Shown: piece after piece, positions 1-8,718 of the stretch | Layout: each line of letters opens with the position of its first letter | How positions within the stretch are numbered: the stretch's first letter is position 1 | Assembly: GCF_000188155.2 (NCBI RefSeq) | Contig: NZ_KE124774.1 | Coordinates: 1,028,736-1,092,735 of the forward strand | Length of the DNA stretch: 64,000 nucleotides | Direction: 5' to 3' | DNA from: Methylocystis sp. ATCC 49242 | Lineage (GTDB): Bacteria; Pseudomonadota; Alphaproteobacteria; Rhizobiales; Beijerinckiaceae | The notes under the pieces: generated by a model | Seen by the model: the letters and a program-made list of their open reading frames with translations, nothing else | Databases searched by the model: none | What the model was told of the DNA's origin: nothing | Position numbers and translations under genes: made by a program

Positions 1-32
1 GATGGAGGGAAGGTAGCGACTGCCGAACGAGC

Positions 33-68
33 CGCCTGTGTGACGACACACGCGTCTATGCGACGAAT
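33..68. repeat. 36-bp near copy of the flank of the CRISPR-like repeat at 1894-1929
   Basis: This stretch repeats bases 1894-1929 with about 32 of 36 identities. In the second location it forms the distal half of a degenerate CRISPR-like repeat and its flank. Here the proximal half of the repeat is not recognisable. It may mark the ruined end of an array lying left of the window, or a segmental duplication. No cas gene is visible nearby. Confidence 0.5.
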
Positions 69-71
69 TCC

Positions 72-149
72 TGAACTGATGGGGTGGATGCCCCCTCCGC
101 CCAGCGTCGTAAGATGCTGGGCGGAGGGGGCATCCACCCCATCAGTTCA
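72..149. repeat. Perfect 34-bp inverted repeat with 10-base loop
   Basis: Arms 72-105 and 116-149 are perfect reverse complements, separated by ten bases. The outer ends read TGAACTG...CAGTTCA, which resembles an IS3-family terminus, and the right arm directly abuts and truncates the IS3 orfA fragment. It could be two copies of one IS end facing each other, or a foldback mini-element. There is no T-run, so a simple terminator is less likely. Confidence 0.85.
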
Positions 150-359
150 CAGCCGCTCGAGTTCCTGTTGTTCCGGCTTCTGCTGGCCATGGCCGGGGAA
201 GGCCTGCGCAGGATCCGCCGTCAATTCCCGAACCCAGCGTCGCAACACATTCTCATGCACATCCAGATCGCGACAGGCCTGCGCAACGGTGACGCTGCGC
301 TCCTTTACGAGCCGAACCGCCTCAACCTTGAATTCCCGACTGAATATCCGTCTCGCCAT
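150..359 (-). pseudogene. IS3-family transposase OrfA, C-terminally truncated
   Basis: The 70-residue fragment begins MARRIFSREFKVEAVRL and has the IS3 OrfA helix-turn-helix core (VTVAQACRDLDVHENVLRRW). The protein is cut at QQELERL, just where the usual leucine-zipper linker to OrfB would start, because the palindrome at 72-149 supplies a stop. No OrfB (DDE integrase) remains. The presumed outer IS end, TGAGCTGCTGCCGG on the minus strand, lies at about 420, so the relic would span roughly 72-420. It abuts the 3' end of the next gene (stop codon at 424-426). It is non-functional alone. Confidence 0.75.
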
Positions 360-423
360 AACCGACCTCCGGCCTTATGAAACACCGTTTCTCGGCGTCC
401 ACGAAACCGGCAGCAGCTCATCA

Positions 424-1164
424 TCAAGAAGACAAACGCCAGCGTGCCCTATCAGTCGAACGCGATCTGATGTCGTTGCCACTTACTCCTAATTCTTCGC
501 TCTGTCGGCGGGTAGCGTGGCGCGGATCGAATAAGACAAGTTCTGTCTCAAATCGAGAGACATATGCGCCGGCGACGTTTTTCTTTTTGATATGGGCGGC
601 AATGATTATCGGCGACTTGTTTCGGATACCACGATGTCCTTGCGCAAAGGTTTCAGCGACCTCCTTATCGACCGTCCATGATAACCCGAGAGGAGCACAG
701 CGGTCTTGCCCACGAAAAGCTATAATCTCTTCTGGTAGCTCATCATAAAAATCGCGATCCTTTAAGTCATCTATGTGGTCGGCGCGCCAATCACTCCGAA
801 TGCTCCGAAGCAATTTGGCGAATTTATAATGAGGGATTGCGTCGAAGGAGTTCCAGAAATAATGGAAATGTTCCCACACAAATCGAGGTCGACTATCGAA
901 TTCAGAACATACCGCTAAGAACTCGTGCGGGCGTTGCGCAGAACCGAAAGTGAAGAGATAGGCCGCAAATACGTCTCGCACGCGCTCTTTTCCCGCGCTT
1001 TCGTAAACAAGATCGCAAAGATCAGAAAATAGCTTACGACGCCTTTCATTCAGATCGTTCCTACATTCAAGCATATAGCGACGGGTATTGTTGTCCATCA
1101 CAACACGGCTGTGATCAGCGTCAACGATATTCATTTCAAGCATACCTAAGTTAACCTTTCCCAT
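424..1164 (-). CDS. Hypothetical protein, possible ADP-ribosyltransferase-like fold
   Basis: A 246-residue soluble protein with no signal peptide or membrane segment. The C-terminal half (about residues 145-215) reads EEIIAFRGQD, then GLSWTVDKEVAETFA, then a beta-rich stretch ending SRFETELVLFDP. The spacing of an early R, a middle S-W-T and a late E resembles the R-S-E layout of some ADP-ribosyltransferase-fold proteins; this is pattern recognition, not a search result. The N-terminal 140 residues are helical and unrecognised. The start is uncertain: 1164 lacks a clear ribosome site, and an ATG at about 1143 is possible. Lower GC than the core genes and its place beside an IS relic suggest transfer. 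It could be an orphan toxin-like effector. Confidence 0.6.
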   Translation of the reverse strand: MGKVNLGMLEMNIVDADHSRVVMDNNTRRYMLECRNDLNERRRKLFSDLCDLVYESAGKERVRDVFAAYLFTFGSAQRPHEFLAVCSEFDSRPRFVWEHFHYFWNSFDAIPHYKFAKLLRSIRSDWRADHIDDLKDRDFYDELPEEIIAFRGQDRCAPLGLSWTVDKEVAETFAQGHRGIRNKSPIIIAAHIKKKNVAGAYVSRFETELVLFDPRHATRRQSEELGVSGNDIRSRSTDRARWRLSS

Positions 1165-1459
1165 TTGAAAAAGCCACGCTCATGCCGCAGGGAACTATGC
1201 TTGCGGCGATCTGCGCCGGTGATTACCGCTCGCAGACGACTTCTAACTCACCCCAAGACGATGACCGTTTTGCGCTCTACGCTGAACGACGGGTGCACTC
1301 AGAATGAGCGGCTATGCTAAAGACCGTTAGGTGCTGCCGTTGCTCTTCGATCTCCTCTTCGCGCGGATCGTTGTCTTTCACTTCAAGCTCGACAACGCGC
1401 GCCTTCAGCTTCCGATTCTCGACTTTCAAATCTGCGATGCGTGCGGGGGATAGTTGATC
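1165..1459. other. No firm gene; weak coiled-coil-like reading on minus strand
   Basis: No convincing gene is seen. On the minus strand about 1288-1450 reads as an E/K-rich coiled-coil-like peptide (for example VENRKLKARVVELEV) without a clear start or ribosome site. It may be a relic. Confidence 0.3.
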
Positions 1460-1723
1460 ATGGATTCTACCTCAGTCCGCGATATCGCCGCTCTCCTTGC
1501 CGACAGGGGTGTTGAATATGATCTCTATAGCGTCAAGCGCGCGAATCGCTCGAAAATATTTTTGAGATATTGCGTTGATGGACCCTTGAAAAATGACGCC
1601 CGCGTCGCCAACGCACTGCGTGAGCGTTTTCGTTCGAAAATATTAAGTATTTCCTCCGACGACATTGTCGTTACTCATCACGTTCGACACTCCCGTGTTC
1701 GGGCGGATTCTTTCTCGAACTGA
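1460..1723 (+). CDS. Small hypothetical protein
   Basis: An 87-residue reading frame beginning MDSTSVRDIAALLADRGV, with a charged C-terminus. An upstream TTG at 1454 is in frame, but ATG at 1460 is preferred. A GGGGGA stretch 10-15 bases upstream could serve as ribosome site. The composition (alpha/beta pattern, many R and D) looks protein-like, but I recognise no family. It lies between a defence-like gene and the CRISPR relic. Confidence 0.4.
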   Translation: MDSTSVRDIAALLADRGVEYDLYSVKRANRSKIFLRYCVDGPLKNDARVANALRERFRSKILSISSDDIVVTHHVRHSRVRADSFSN

Positions 1724-1821
1724 AGAACCAAGGTGGGCGGCGCCGACGCGCGGCGTCCGATAATTCCAAACGACCTTTTTCTTCTTCGGCTGCGCGGCGA
1801 TCGAATCTCCGCGTCGTTGCT

Positions 1822-1911
1822 TAGTTCATCCCCGCGTGTGCGAGGAACGCGCCCAGGCGTCATTTGCGCGCTAGCGCAGCGTCGGTTCATCCCCGCCTGT
1901 GTGACGACACA
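1822..1911 (+). CRISPR. Two-repeat relic of a type I-E-like CRISPR
   Basis: Repeat 1 (1822-1850) and repeat 2 (1883-1911) share GTTCATCCCCGC and TGTG cores and start exactly 61 bases apart. That gives a 29-base repeat and a 32-base spacer (1851-1882), the geometry of type I-E arrays. The repeats match at about 20 of 29 positions; the second is degenerate at its 3' half, as terminal repeats often are. The core resembles the known I-E repeat class with GTTCATCCCCGCG and GCGGGGAAC halves. No third repeat is found 61 bases either side and no cas genes are in the window. Confidence 0.5.
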
Positions 1912-2475
1912 CACGTCAATACGACGGATGCCGACCCTTCCGGGGCAAGCATGTTCGATGAGATCAGCGAGTTTGGCGCCGTTAAACCTGATGTCTATTG
2001 AACCTCACACTTGTTGTTATGAGGGCTAAGCCCCCGTTCGAACGCAGTCCGCGTAACTAACTGCGGCGGGACAGGTGGACGGGATCGGAGCCGGCGGCAT
2101 TCCCGAGCCCAGCCTCCATCCCTCCCGAGGCATGGGGTCTTTCCTAGGACTTCGCTATCTTGCGACCCATTGAGTGCAGGACTGTTCCCATCTGGCGCCG
2201 CTACCCCGCCCAACATGGCGCGGATAAAAATCCCGGCGCCGGCTGTTACCCCCTCCCCTTTTCATGAGCCGGGGCGCCGGCGCCATTCCGCTCCTCACAT
2301 CATCGTTCCCCAATGCCGGAAACCGCCTCGCCAAAGGCAATATCAAGTTTCCTCGCGAAATTTCAAAACCTTTCCACAATGAATGACCCGACAAAATAAC
2401 GAATTTACCAGCAATGTTCCGATGACTATCTGCTATATTAGCTTATGTAGTTACACAGCAACGGAGATATTTACT
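1912..2475. other. Gene-poor stretch before the split regulator
   Basis: Short open frames on both strands lack ribosome sites and coding character. It holds the flank shared with bases 33-68 and the upstream region of the XRE-like gene at 2476. Nothing else is supported. Confidence 0.5.
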
Positions 2476-2635
2476 ATGACTACTTCACCCCGCCCGTTTT
2501 ACAATAGCGAACCAGCCCGGATCATCCGTGACCGTCTCGTCGCGCTACACCAAATGAAAAACGCTGAACAGATTGGGAAGGAAATCGGTTACCGAGATGG
2601 AAAAGTCGTGCGCAGCTTCGCCGAGGGAGCACTAA

Positions 2636-3570
2636 GTGTCCGTCCTGAAAGATGTTGAATCGAATGAATCTGTTGTGATGGATGGGAGGCGGTCTGATTC
2701 GTAGGAGGCCGTCGATGTGGACGAAGGCAAACCGGGCGAAATACAATCGCGACAGGTTACGTTATCCGAGTGATGTGACGGACGAGGAGTGGGGGCATGT
2801 GGCGCCGCTTATTCCTCCGGCCAAGCGTGGCGGGCGCAAGCGTGAAGTGGACATGCGGGCGGTGTTCAACGCCATCATGTATGTGCTGAGCACGGGATGC
2901 CAATGGCGGTACATTCCCAAGGATTTTCCCCCGAAGAGCACAGTGTATCGTTATTTTTGCGATTGGGCCTGGTGCGGCGTTCTGGATCGCATGCACGACG
3001 CGCTCTACGTCATGTGTCGCGAACGAGCGGAACGAGAGGCGAGCCCCACCGCGGCGATCATCGATAGTCAGAGCGTGAAGAGCGCGGAAAAAGGGGGGCG
3101 CGCATTGATCCGCATGGCTATGACGCCGGCAAAAAGATCAAAGGCAAGAAACGCCACGTACTCGTCGATACGCAAGGTTTGTTGATGGGCGCCGTCGTTC
3201 ACGGCGCCGACATTCAGGACCGAGACGGCGGCGTCTTGCTGCTTTCGACGTTGCATGGGCGGTTTCCCTTTCTTGAAAAGCTGTTGGCTGACAGCGCCTA
3301 TCAGGGACCGATCTTCGCCGACGCAACGGGCAAAATCCTACCGTGTCTCAAAATCGAGATTATAAAACGATCCGATCAGGCGAAGGGCTTCGTGAAATTG
3401 CCCATGCGCTGGATCGTCGAAAGATCAATCGCCTGGCTAAACCGCTGTAGAAGACTGGCCAAGGATTGGGAAAACCTCAATATCACAGCGCTCGTGTTCC
3501 TGCGTTTCGCGTCGATTCGGCTCATGCTACGAAAGCTCTGCAATTGTTGACTAACTTCTGGGACGGACTC
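2636..3570 (+). mobile_element. IS5-family insertion sequence (IS427/IS1031-like), 935 bp
   Basis: The ends are GTGTCCGTCC and GGACGGACTC (imperfect inverted repeats) flanked by a TAA duplication at 2633-2635 and 3571-3573, fitting a TNA target. A related element with the same end pattern and TNA duplication lies at 59477-60410. It interrupts the XRE-like gene. Confidence 0.9.
2715..3550 (+). CDS. IS5-family transposase made by -1 frameshift
   Basis: Frame A (2715-3185) starts MWTKANRAKYNRDRLRYPSD after a GGAGG site. It carries the helical DUF4096-type N-terminus and the first catalytic aspartate (AIIDSQS). Frame B ends at 3550 and carries GADIQDRDGG (second D) and RWIVERSIAWL (E). Slipping back one base on the A5G6 tract near 3090 fuses them as ...GYDAGKKIKGKKRH..., giving an ordinary DDE transposase of about 277 residues. 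The homologous element at 59477 has the same arrangement, so this is probably programmed frameshifting rather than decay. Catalyses cut-and-paste or copy transposition of its own element. Confidence 0.85.
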
Positions 3571-3731
3571 TAAGAGTTCCAATTGATAAGGCTCTTCCAC
3601 TTTCACGCGCTCTGGAAATCGATCCGGCGCTGTTTCTCACTCTCGTGTTCCGTTGTTGGGGCCTTGAATTCGACGGAATTCAGCTTGTCAACGATCCGGC
3701 TCCGCCTAACGGTAATCCAACGCGGACATAA

Positions 3732-4302
3732 AACTGACTTTCGAACAATTCGAGATGCACTGGTCGATCGTCCATCCAACGAGAGGACGATCACTTTCTG
3801 TTCCGCCAGGCTCCACCGCATCAGTCAAAGAGATTTCGTCGCCCATATCAGGCGCCGCGTGCGCCCTGCGGCGCATCCCATGCGGCGTGGCTTCCTACCC
3901 CACGGGCGCCGCATTCGTGACCACCCCCATCCGTGGCTTTCGTTCCTCCGCCCGGTCGTGGCGGCTTTTCTGACTATGCCGCGCGTCGTGTTGCGAGGGG
4001 TTAGCTGTGAATCGGCGTCCAACACTGACCCCACCTCCTTCTGTTATAAGAGGCTGAAATCAAATAATGTCTCGCCCCTAGCGGGGGGGCAGGATTGAAC
4101 GCCGATCACTTTGTCTGAAAATCGGGAAAAGTCACGCCAGATCAGTCTGTTGGGTCAAGTCTCCAAGGGGTCATTTTTGGACGCCGAGTCACAGCCGATT
4201 TATCATATAGCGAAAAAAGAACGGATCTGTATGGGAACATGCGTGATCCAAAATTACCCTCGACCACCGCTGATTTAAGTCGAGTAGTATCGGGATTTTT
4301 GA
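3732..4302. other. Gene-poor stretch downstream of zorD
   Basis: Several overlapping short frames are present (for example 3755-3973), none with a ribosome site or recognisable sequence. This is the 3' flank of the minus-strand Zorya operon. No clear terminator hairpin with a T-run was found. Confidence 0.5.
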
Positions 4303-7300
4303 TCACTCCAGTGGCACAGAACCATCTGATGCGATTTTTGGACGAGGGATTCCGTCCCGCTCGAAAAGGGCGGATACAGTGGAGATAATTGGATCGTCGG
4401 CGCTTCTGGATTCCTCCGCACTCAATAATTTCTGCAGTTCGGCTACGTCTCCGTCCGTGTCGCCCATCGGCCAAAGGGCCGAGCTGGCTAGCTTGCGCTT
4501 ACGCTGCATGAGGCTTTGCAGCAGACAGTCGAACGAGTTCTCACGGTAGCCCGGATGTATCGCCATCGGTAAGTGGATGCTGACGGGGCGCGTCTGCCCG
4601 AGACGATGAACGCGATCGTTGCACTGTTCCTCGACCGCCGGATTCCACCACCGTGAAAGATGGATCACGTGGGTGGCGGCGGTGAGCGTGAGGCCCACGC
4701 CGGCGGCCTTGGGACCGAGAACGAGAATATCAAACCCTCGGTCTTCTTCCAGATGCTGCTGAAAGCGGTTAACGATCGCCTGCCGCTTCGGGATGGGCGT
4801 GTCACCATTGATGAGATCGATGCGGCTCAAACCGAACTCGGCGCGGGCGAGCTCGATAAATCGGTGTTGCATCTGGCGGTGCTCGATGAAAACCAGCGCG
4901 CGCTCGCCCTTCGCCGCAATGCGCCTAAGAATTTCGAAAGTAGCAGACAGACGGGCCGAGGCGCCGATGTAATCGGCGTCACAGGCCTTCGCATCTAGGC
5001 TTGGATGCACGGACACGGAGCGGATGTGATGCAGCGTTTTCAAGGCTGCTCCCAGGCCGCCCCGTGCGAGCTTGAGCCGCGCGTCATCGTAGGCGGAGGC
5101 CTGACCGGCTGGCATGAGGCGCGGGTGGAGACGCCGGGTTTTCTCCGGCAGGTCCCACGCCACCTGATCTTTCGTGCGGCGAAGCGCGAGCGCTGGACGT
5201 CCGTTCGATGGCTTGAAGACGCGGCCATGCAGCTCCGCCATGTTGCTGCTATCCGGTTCGCCGTAGCGGCTTCTGAATTCTTTGAGACTTCCGAGCAAGC
5301 CGGGCGCGAGCTGCTCCATGACGGCCCAGAGATCGACCGCGCTGTTTTCGATCGGCGTGCCCGTCAAGCCGATGCGAAAGTCAGCGTTCATGAACAAGGC
5401 GGATTGGGAGCGTAGGGCGGCTGGATTCTTGAGCGTTTGAATCTCGTCGAACACGAGGGCGCTGAAACGGATACGGCCGAGCGAATGCTGATAGTTGGTA
5501 AGGGTCGTGTAAGTCGTCAACAGCCAGAAGCGGTGGGCGCGACCTTCTCGCAGGGCTTCTGTCAAGAAACCAAGATCGAGCTTGATTTCGCCGCTGTCGA
5601 TATCGCGACCGGATTTTCCTGTGAGCTTCCGGCTTGAAATGGCGCTGCCATAGAGGCGAATTAGATGGCCGAGGCCCGGCTCCTGGACATGCCGCGCCAC
5701 CTCCTGTTCCCAGTTTTCGAGCAGTGACGTCGGCGCCACAATGAGCACAGGACCACTTTGGGGCGCTTTTTCCTGCGCTAGGTGGGATTTCAGCCAGACC
5801 AGAAACGCAATCGTTTGAAGCGTCTTTCCAAGCCCTTGCTCATCGGCGTTGAGCACGCCGGGAAGGCCCGCTCGCCACGCCGCTACCTGCCAGTCGAAGC
5901 TCTCCAACTGATGGGGCTTCAACGACGTGCGGATCGTATCCGGCAGGACCGCCGGAACGCGCGCCTCACGCGGCTGGAATTTCGTCGACCACTCTATGTC
6001 GTCGAAGTTTTTCTTGCCGTCGAGGACGTGCGGGCCGCTGCGTTCGGCTTCACGGGCTTCGACCTTCGCTTCCGTTCGCGCCTCGAGATGAGCGTCGATT
6101 GTCGCCACCATCTCTGGTTTCGCCGGCAGCTTGAGGTCATCCAAAGGGACAGACTCCTGTCCCTGCTCGATGGCCTCTTCCACATCCTTTCGAAGGCTCT
6201 CCAGCTCGGCGGCGGAACGCGCACCAAGCGCCGCCGCGACCTGTCGAGCGAAATGCTCCGGCAGCCAAGTCGTCCCGCTGCTTTGGAAGTCGCCGAGGTC
6301 CGGCTTTTCAAAGACCTTGACGCCTGTCACCCGCTCGGAGAATTCCTTCGTTTCGATGAACACCGGGCCTGCGGTGTTCTCGATCACTTCCTCTTCCGCT
6401 TCAGGGCTGAGATTCTCGAGGCGGCCATCCTTGCGAAGGGCCGCTTCTATGGCTTCGGTGATGCGGGGGCGAGGGTTTCTGATGAAGGCAGCGCGTTCGG
6501 CCCGAGATGCGCGCTGCATCTCGGCCAAGACATCGAGCGCCGGTAACGCGGAGCGTTCGAGGACGAGGAAACTGCCCGACCCCAACCGATAGGCTGGCGA
6601 CGCGCCGCGCTCACGAACCTTTTTTTGAAAACCCCTCAGCTCCTCGCCACTGAGCTCACTGTCGCTCTCAGAGACTTCTGCGTGTTCTGCGGCATCCGCC
6701 AGTCGACGCCCGGAGAAAGGCAACACTTCGAAGTCGTCGCCCTCTTTGTTCGCCGCTATCGACAGGCGGTCCGCCACCCGCACCTGCAGGCTGGACAGGA
6801 AATCGGTCATCGAGATTCTGGCGGCGTTGCTGCTATCAGCGATATGAACGCCGGGATCGAGCGCTTGCCGGAACCGCGAGAGAGCGCCCCAATGGTCAAT
6901 GTCGCTGCCGCCCGGCCGGAACGTTTCGGCGACCTCGATCGCCTCCATGATCCACAATGGCAAACGCCGTGGCCCGCTCGAGGTTTCGAGGATGGCGCCG
7001 GTCCTGTGCGGCAGCTGCCGCTGTCCGTTCTTGAACCATTCGGCTTTGAGGCGAAAGTTCGGAGACCCCACGAGTCCCTCTGCGTCCGTTTTCAGGGTGA
7101 GGTCGACGAGCGGCGGCAGGCCGAGGATCTGCGCGGTTTCGCCTGGCAGAGCCGCGGCGAGGCGATGGGAAAGGCGGATGTGGTCGGCGACGATCTCCAG
7201 CTCCTCGCCCGCCTCCTCGGCGAGAGCGCGCAGATCCGCAAGCGCAATGATGAGATCGCGGTCGGCGGGCGGCAGATGTTCGAGGTCGCGCTTTTTGGCG

Positions 7301-7386
7301 CGTTTTATCAGGCGCTGCAGAAGGCCGTCGGCTGTCCGCTCGAGGGTGAGGTGGATGGCCTGCTGATCGAAGTGAAAGTCGAACAT
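4303..7386 (-). CDS. zorD: ZorD, SNF2-family helicase/nuclease of type I Zorya
   Basis: A 1027-residue protein. The N-terminal 480 residues are accessory, typical of the ZorD/DISARM-like SNF2 branch. The SF2 helicase core follows: Walker A DEQGLGKT near residue 520, APTSLLENW, the DEAH-box variant FDEIQTLKN near 646, LTGTPIENS, and motif VI DRVHRLGQTRP near 930. Known ZorD proteins act as DNA translocase/nucleases that attack phage DNA after the ZorAB motor senses infection. It is the last gene of zorABCD, nine bases after zorC. I cannot place a separate nuclease motif with certainty. The core looks intact, so it should be active. Confidence 0.9.
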   Translation of the reverse strand: MFDFHFDQQAIHLTLERTADGLLQRLIKRAKKRDLEHLPPADRDLIIALADLRALAEEAGEELEIVADHIRLSHRLAAALPGETAQILGLPPLVDLTLKTDAEGLVGSPNFRLKAEWFKNGQRQLPHRTGAILETSSGPRRLPLWIMEAIEVAETFRPGGSDIDHWGALSRFRQALDPGVHIADSSNAARISMTDFLSSLQVRVADRLSIAANKEGDDFEVLPFSGRRLADAAEHAEVSESDSELSGEELRGFQKKVRERGASPAYRLGSGSFLVLERSALPALDVLAEMQRASRAERAAFIRNPRPRITEAIEAALRKDGRLENLSPEAEEEVIENTAGPVFIETKEFSERVTGVKVFEKPDLGDFQSSGTTWLPEHFARQVAAALGARSAAELESLRKDVEEAIEQGQESVPLDDLKLPAKPEMVATIDAHLEARTEAKVEAREAERSGPHVLDGKKNFDDIEWSTKFQPREARVPAVLPDTIRTSLKPHQLESFDWQVAAWRAGLPGVLNADEQGLGKTLQTIAFLVWLKSHLAQEKAPQSGPVLIVAPTSLLENWEQEVARHVQEPGLGHLIRLYGSAISSRKLTGKSGRDIDSGEIKLDLGFLTEALREGRAHRFWLLTTYTTLTNYQHSLGRIRFSALVFDEIQTLKNPAALRSQSALFMNADFRIGLTGTPIENSAVDLWAVMEQLAPGLLGSLKEFRSRYGEPDSSNMAELHGRVFKPSNGRPALALRRTKDQVAWDLPEKTRRLHPRLMPAGQASAYDDARLKLARGGLGAALKTLHHIRSVSVHPSLDAKACDADYIGASARLSATFEILRRIAAKGERALVFIEHRQMQHRFIELARAEFGLSRIDLINGDTPIPKRQAIVNRFQQHLEEDRGFDILVLGPKAAGVGLTLTAATHVIHLSRWWNPAVEEQCNDRVHRLGQTRPVSIHLPMAIHPGYRENSFDCLLQSLMQRKRKLASSALWPMGDTDGDVAELQKLLSAEESRSADDPIISTVSALFERDGIPRPKIASDGSVPLE

Positions 7387-7395
7387 AGGGGCGTC

Positions 7396-8718
7396 TCAAA
7401 TGTTTTCTTTGACCCAGTCTTGCCAGTTTCCCCAATGACGCTTGGCGGCGTCACTTTTCTTTCGAATATCGTCGCAATCATATCCGCGGTTATGTCCCGT
7501 CTGATAGAGTTTCGGCGTATGAGGGTTCCCGCTTTTGAAAATGTGGACTTTGTAATCATGTGATCCTTCGACCACAATCCTGTTTCCGATTTGCATGATT
7601 AGAAGCGATGTGTCTTTCCGATGCCCTCCAGCGACTTGGCGCCCATATTGTAGTGTGTTGACGCCACCTTTGGCTTTGAGCTGGCTATCCGCGAAATCGG
7701 ATGCTTTTGCGCCAAAGGCGACCCAGGCGGCGTCGATACGTTTTTCCTCGTAAAGCGACAGCCATAATTCACGACGGGGCGCCCACATGTTCGTCTTGTC
7801 CACGACCGACAAAACATCCAGGAAGAAGCGGATGTTTTCCCCCGTCAGCCATCTCATCAACACCGCCAGGTGATCGGGCAGAACGCCAGCCCACGCGCCG
7901 CCGCCACTCACGCGCGGATCGCCATATAGGCCCAATAAGGACTCGGTGATAAATGTCAGCTCGCTTTGAGGCGGGGTCTGCTTCAGCCACGGGCTGAGCA
8001 CCGCCGTTATCGCTTCACCCGCGCCAGACATTCTTGCCCGTTGCCCTCCGGGCTTGAGCCAGTTGAAAAGCTTTTCCAGGCCGGCTCTGCTTTTCAGCTC
8101 GGGCCGCATGATCTCGACAAAGGCCAGATGCGCGTAGTCCATCAGGCCGGGTGCGTGAGGAGTCCTGATGCCGATCGCCTTCAGTTCAGTCCAGCAATCG
8201 ACCATGTTTCTCATTTTCGCGGCGATTGCGTCGGGTGCCCGGACCGGGTCGAGAAGCTCGGGAATGTTTTGGAGAAGCTGATGCCCCTGAGGGCCGATTC
8301 TGGGCCAAGCGCTGATCAGCGCCGACGCCAGGGAGCGCGTGTGTGTTGCGCCGGGTTGGTAAGACCCGAGATATACCGATAGCATCGAGACAAGAAAGGA
8401 ACGGCGCGTCGAGGCATCGATTTCATCGTAGTAGAACTGGCGCAATTTGGCGAGATCGAGCCGCTCCCGTCGTTGCTCGTCGAAGAGCGCCCGGGCGGCA
8501 GAGGTCACGAAAGACATCCACGTGTCGTCCCATGCGTTCGCCTCCAGACGACGGAGCATCTCCTGAACGAGGCGTTCGCGGTCTTCTTCGTTTGGCATGG
8601 CGACGACATCCGGCCAGCGGTTGAGGATGGCGTTCTTCCGCGTTTCTATGCTCTTGAGATCAGGGAGCGTCGGCGCATTGAAGCGCACCAGTTTCTCCAG
8701 GATCGACGCGAGGCTCAT
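7396..8718 (-). CDS. zorC: ZorC, EH-signature protein of type I Zorya
   Basis: A 440-residue soluble, mostly helical protein. The C-terminal quarter holds the EH-signature pattern: LLIMQIGNRIVVEGSH near residue 375, then LYQTGHNRGYD and KRHWGNWQDWV. ZorC is known to work with ZorD downstream of the ZorAB membrane motor in type I systems; DNA binding has been proposed for it. It overlaps zorB by four bases (8715-8718), so translation is probably coupled. ZorC with an SNF2-type ZorD identifies the system as type I; type II would carry ZorE instead. Confidence 0.88.
   Translation of the reverse strand: MSLASILEKLVRFNAPTLPDLKSIETRKNAILNRWPDVVAMPNEEDRERLVQEMLRRLEANAWDDTWMSFVTSAARALFDEQRRERLDLAKLRQFYYDEIDASTRRSFLVSMLSVYLGSYQPGATHTRSLASALISAWPRIGPQGHQLLQNIPELLDPVRAPDAIAAKMRNMVDCWTELKAIGIRTPHAPGLMDYAHLAFVEIMRPELKSRAGLEKLFNWLKPGGQRARMSGAGEAITAVLSPWLKQTPPQSELTFITESLLGLYGDPRVSGGGAWAGVLPDHLAVLMRWLTGENIRFFLDVLSVVDKTNMWAPRRELWLSLYEEKRIDAAWVAFGAKASDFADSQLKAKGGVNTLQYGRQVAGGHRKDTSLLIMQIGNRIVVEGSHDYKVHIFKSGNPHTPKLYQTGHNRGYDCDDIRKKSDAAKRHWGNWQDWVKENI

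Larger units (their letters stand above)
2476..3731 (+). pseudogene. XRE/Cro-like HTH regulator split by an IS5-family insertion
   Basis: Joining 2476-2635 to 3574-3731 (removing the element and one TAA copy) gives an uninterrupted 105-residue frame. The product begins MTTSPRPFYNSEPARIIRDR. It contains QIGKEIGYRDGKVVRSFAEG, then ALRVPIDKALPLSRALEIDP and ALFLTLVFRCW, the layout of a small phage/plasmid-type helix-turn-helix family whose members usually read VPLDK..ALAKAL.VDP. A ribosome site (ACGGAGAT) precedes ATG 2476. As it stands the first part ends after about 60 residues with IS-encoded codons. Inferred function: transcriptional control of a lost neighbour. Confidence 0.75.

Noticed and set aside
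3755-3973. 72-codon open frame downstream of the split regulator
   Set aside because: No ribosome site, no recognisable pattern and composition consistent with non-coding DNA.
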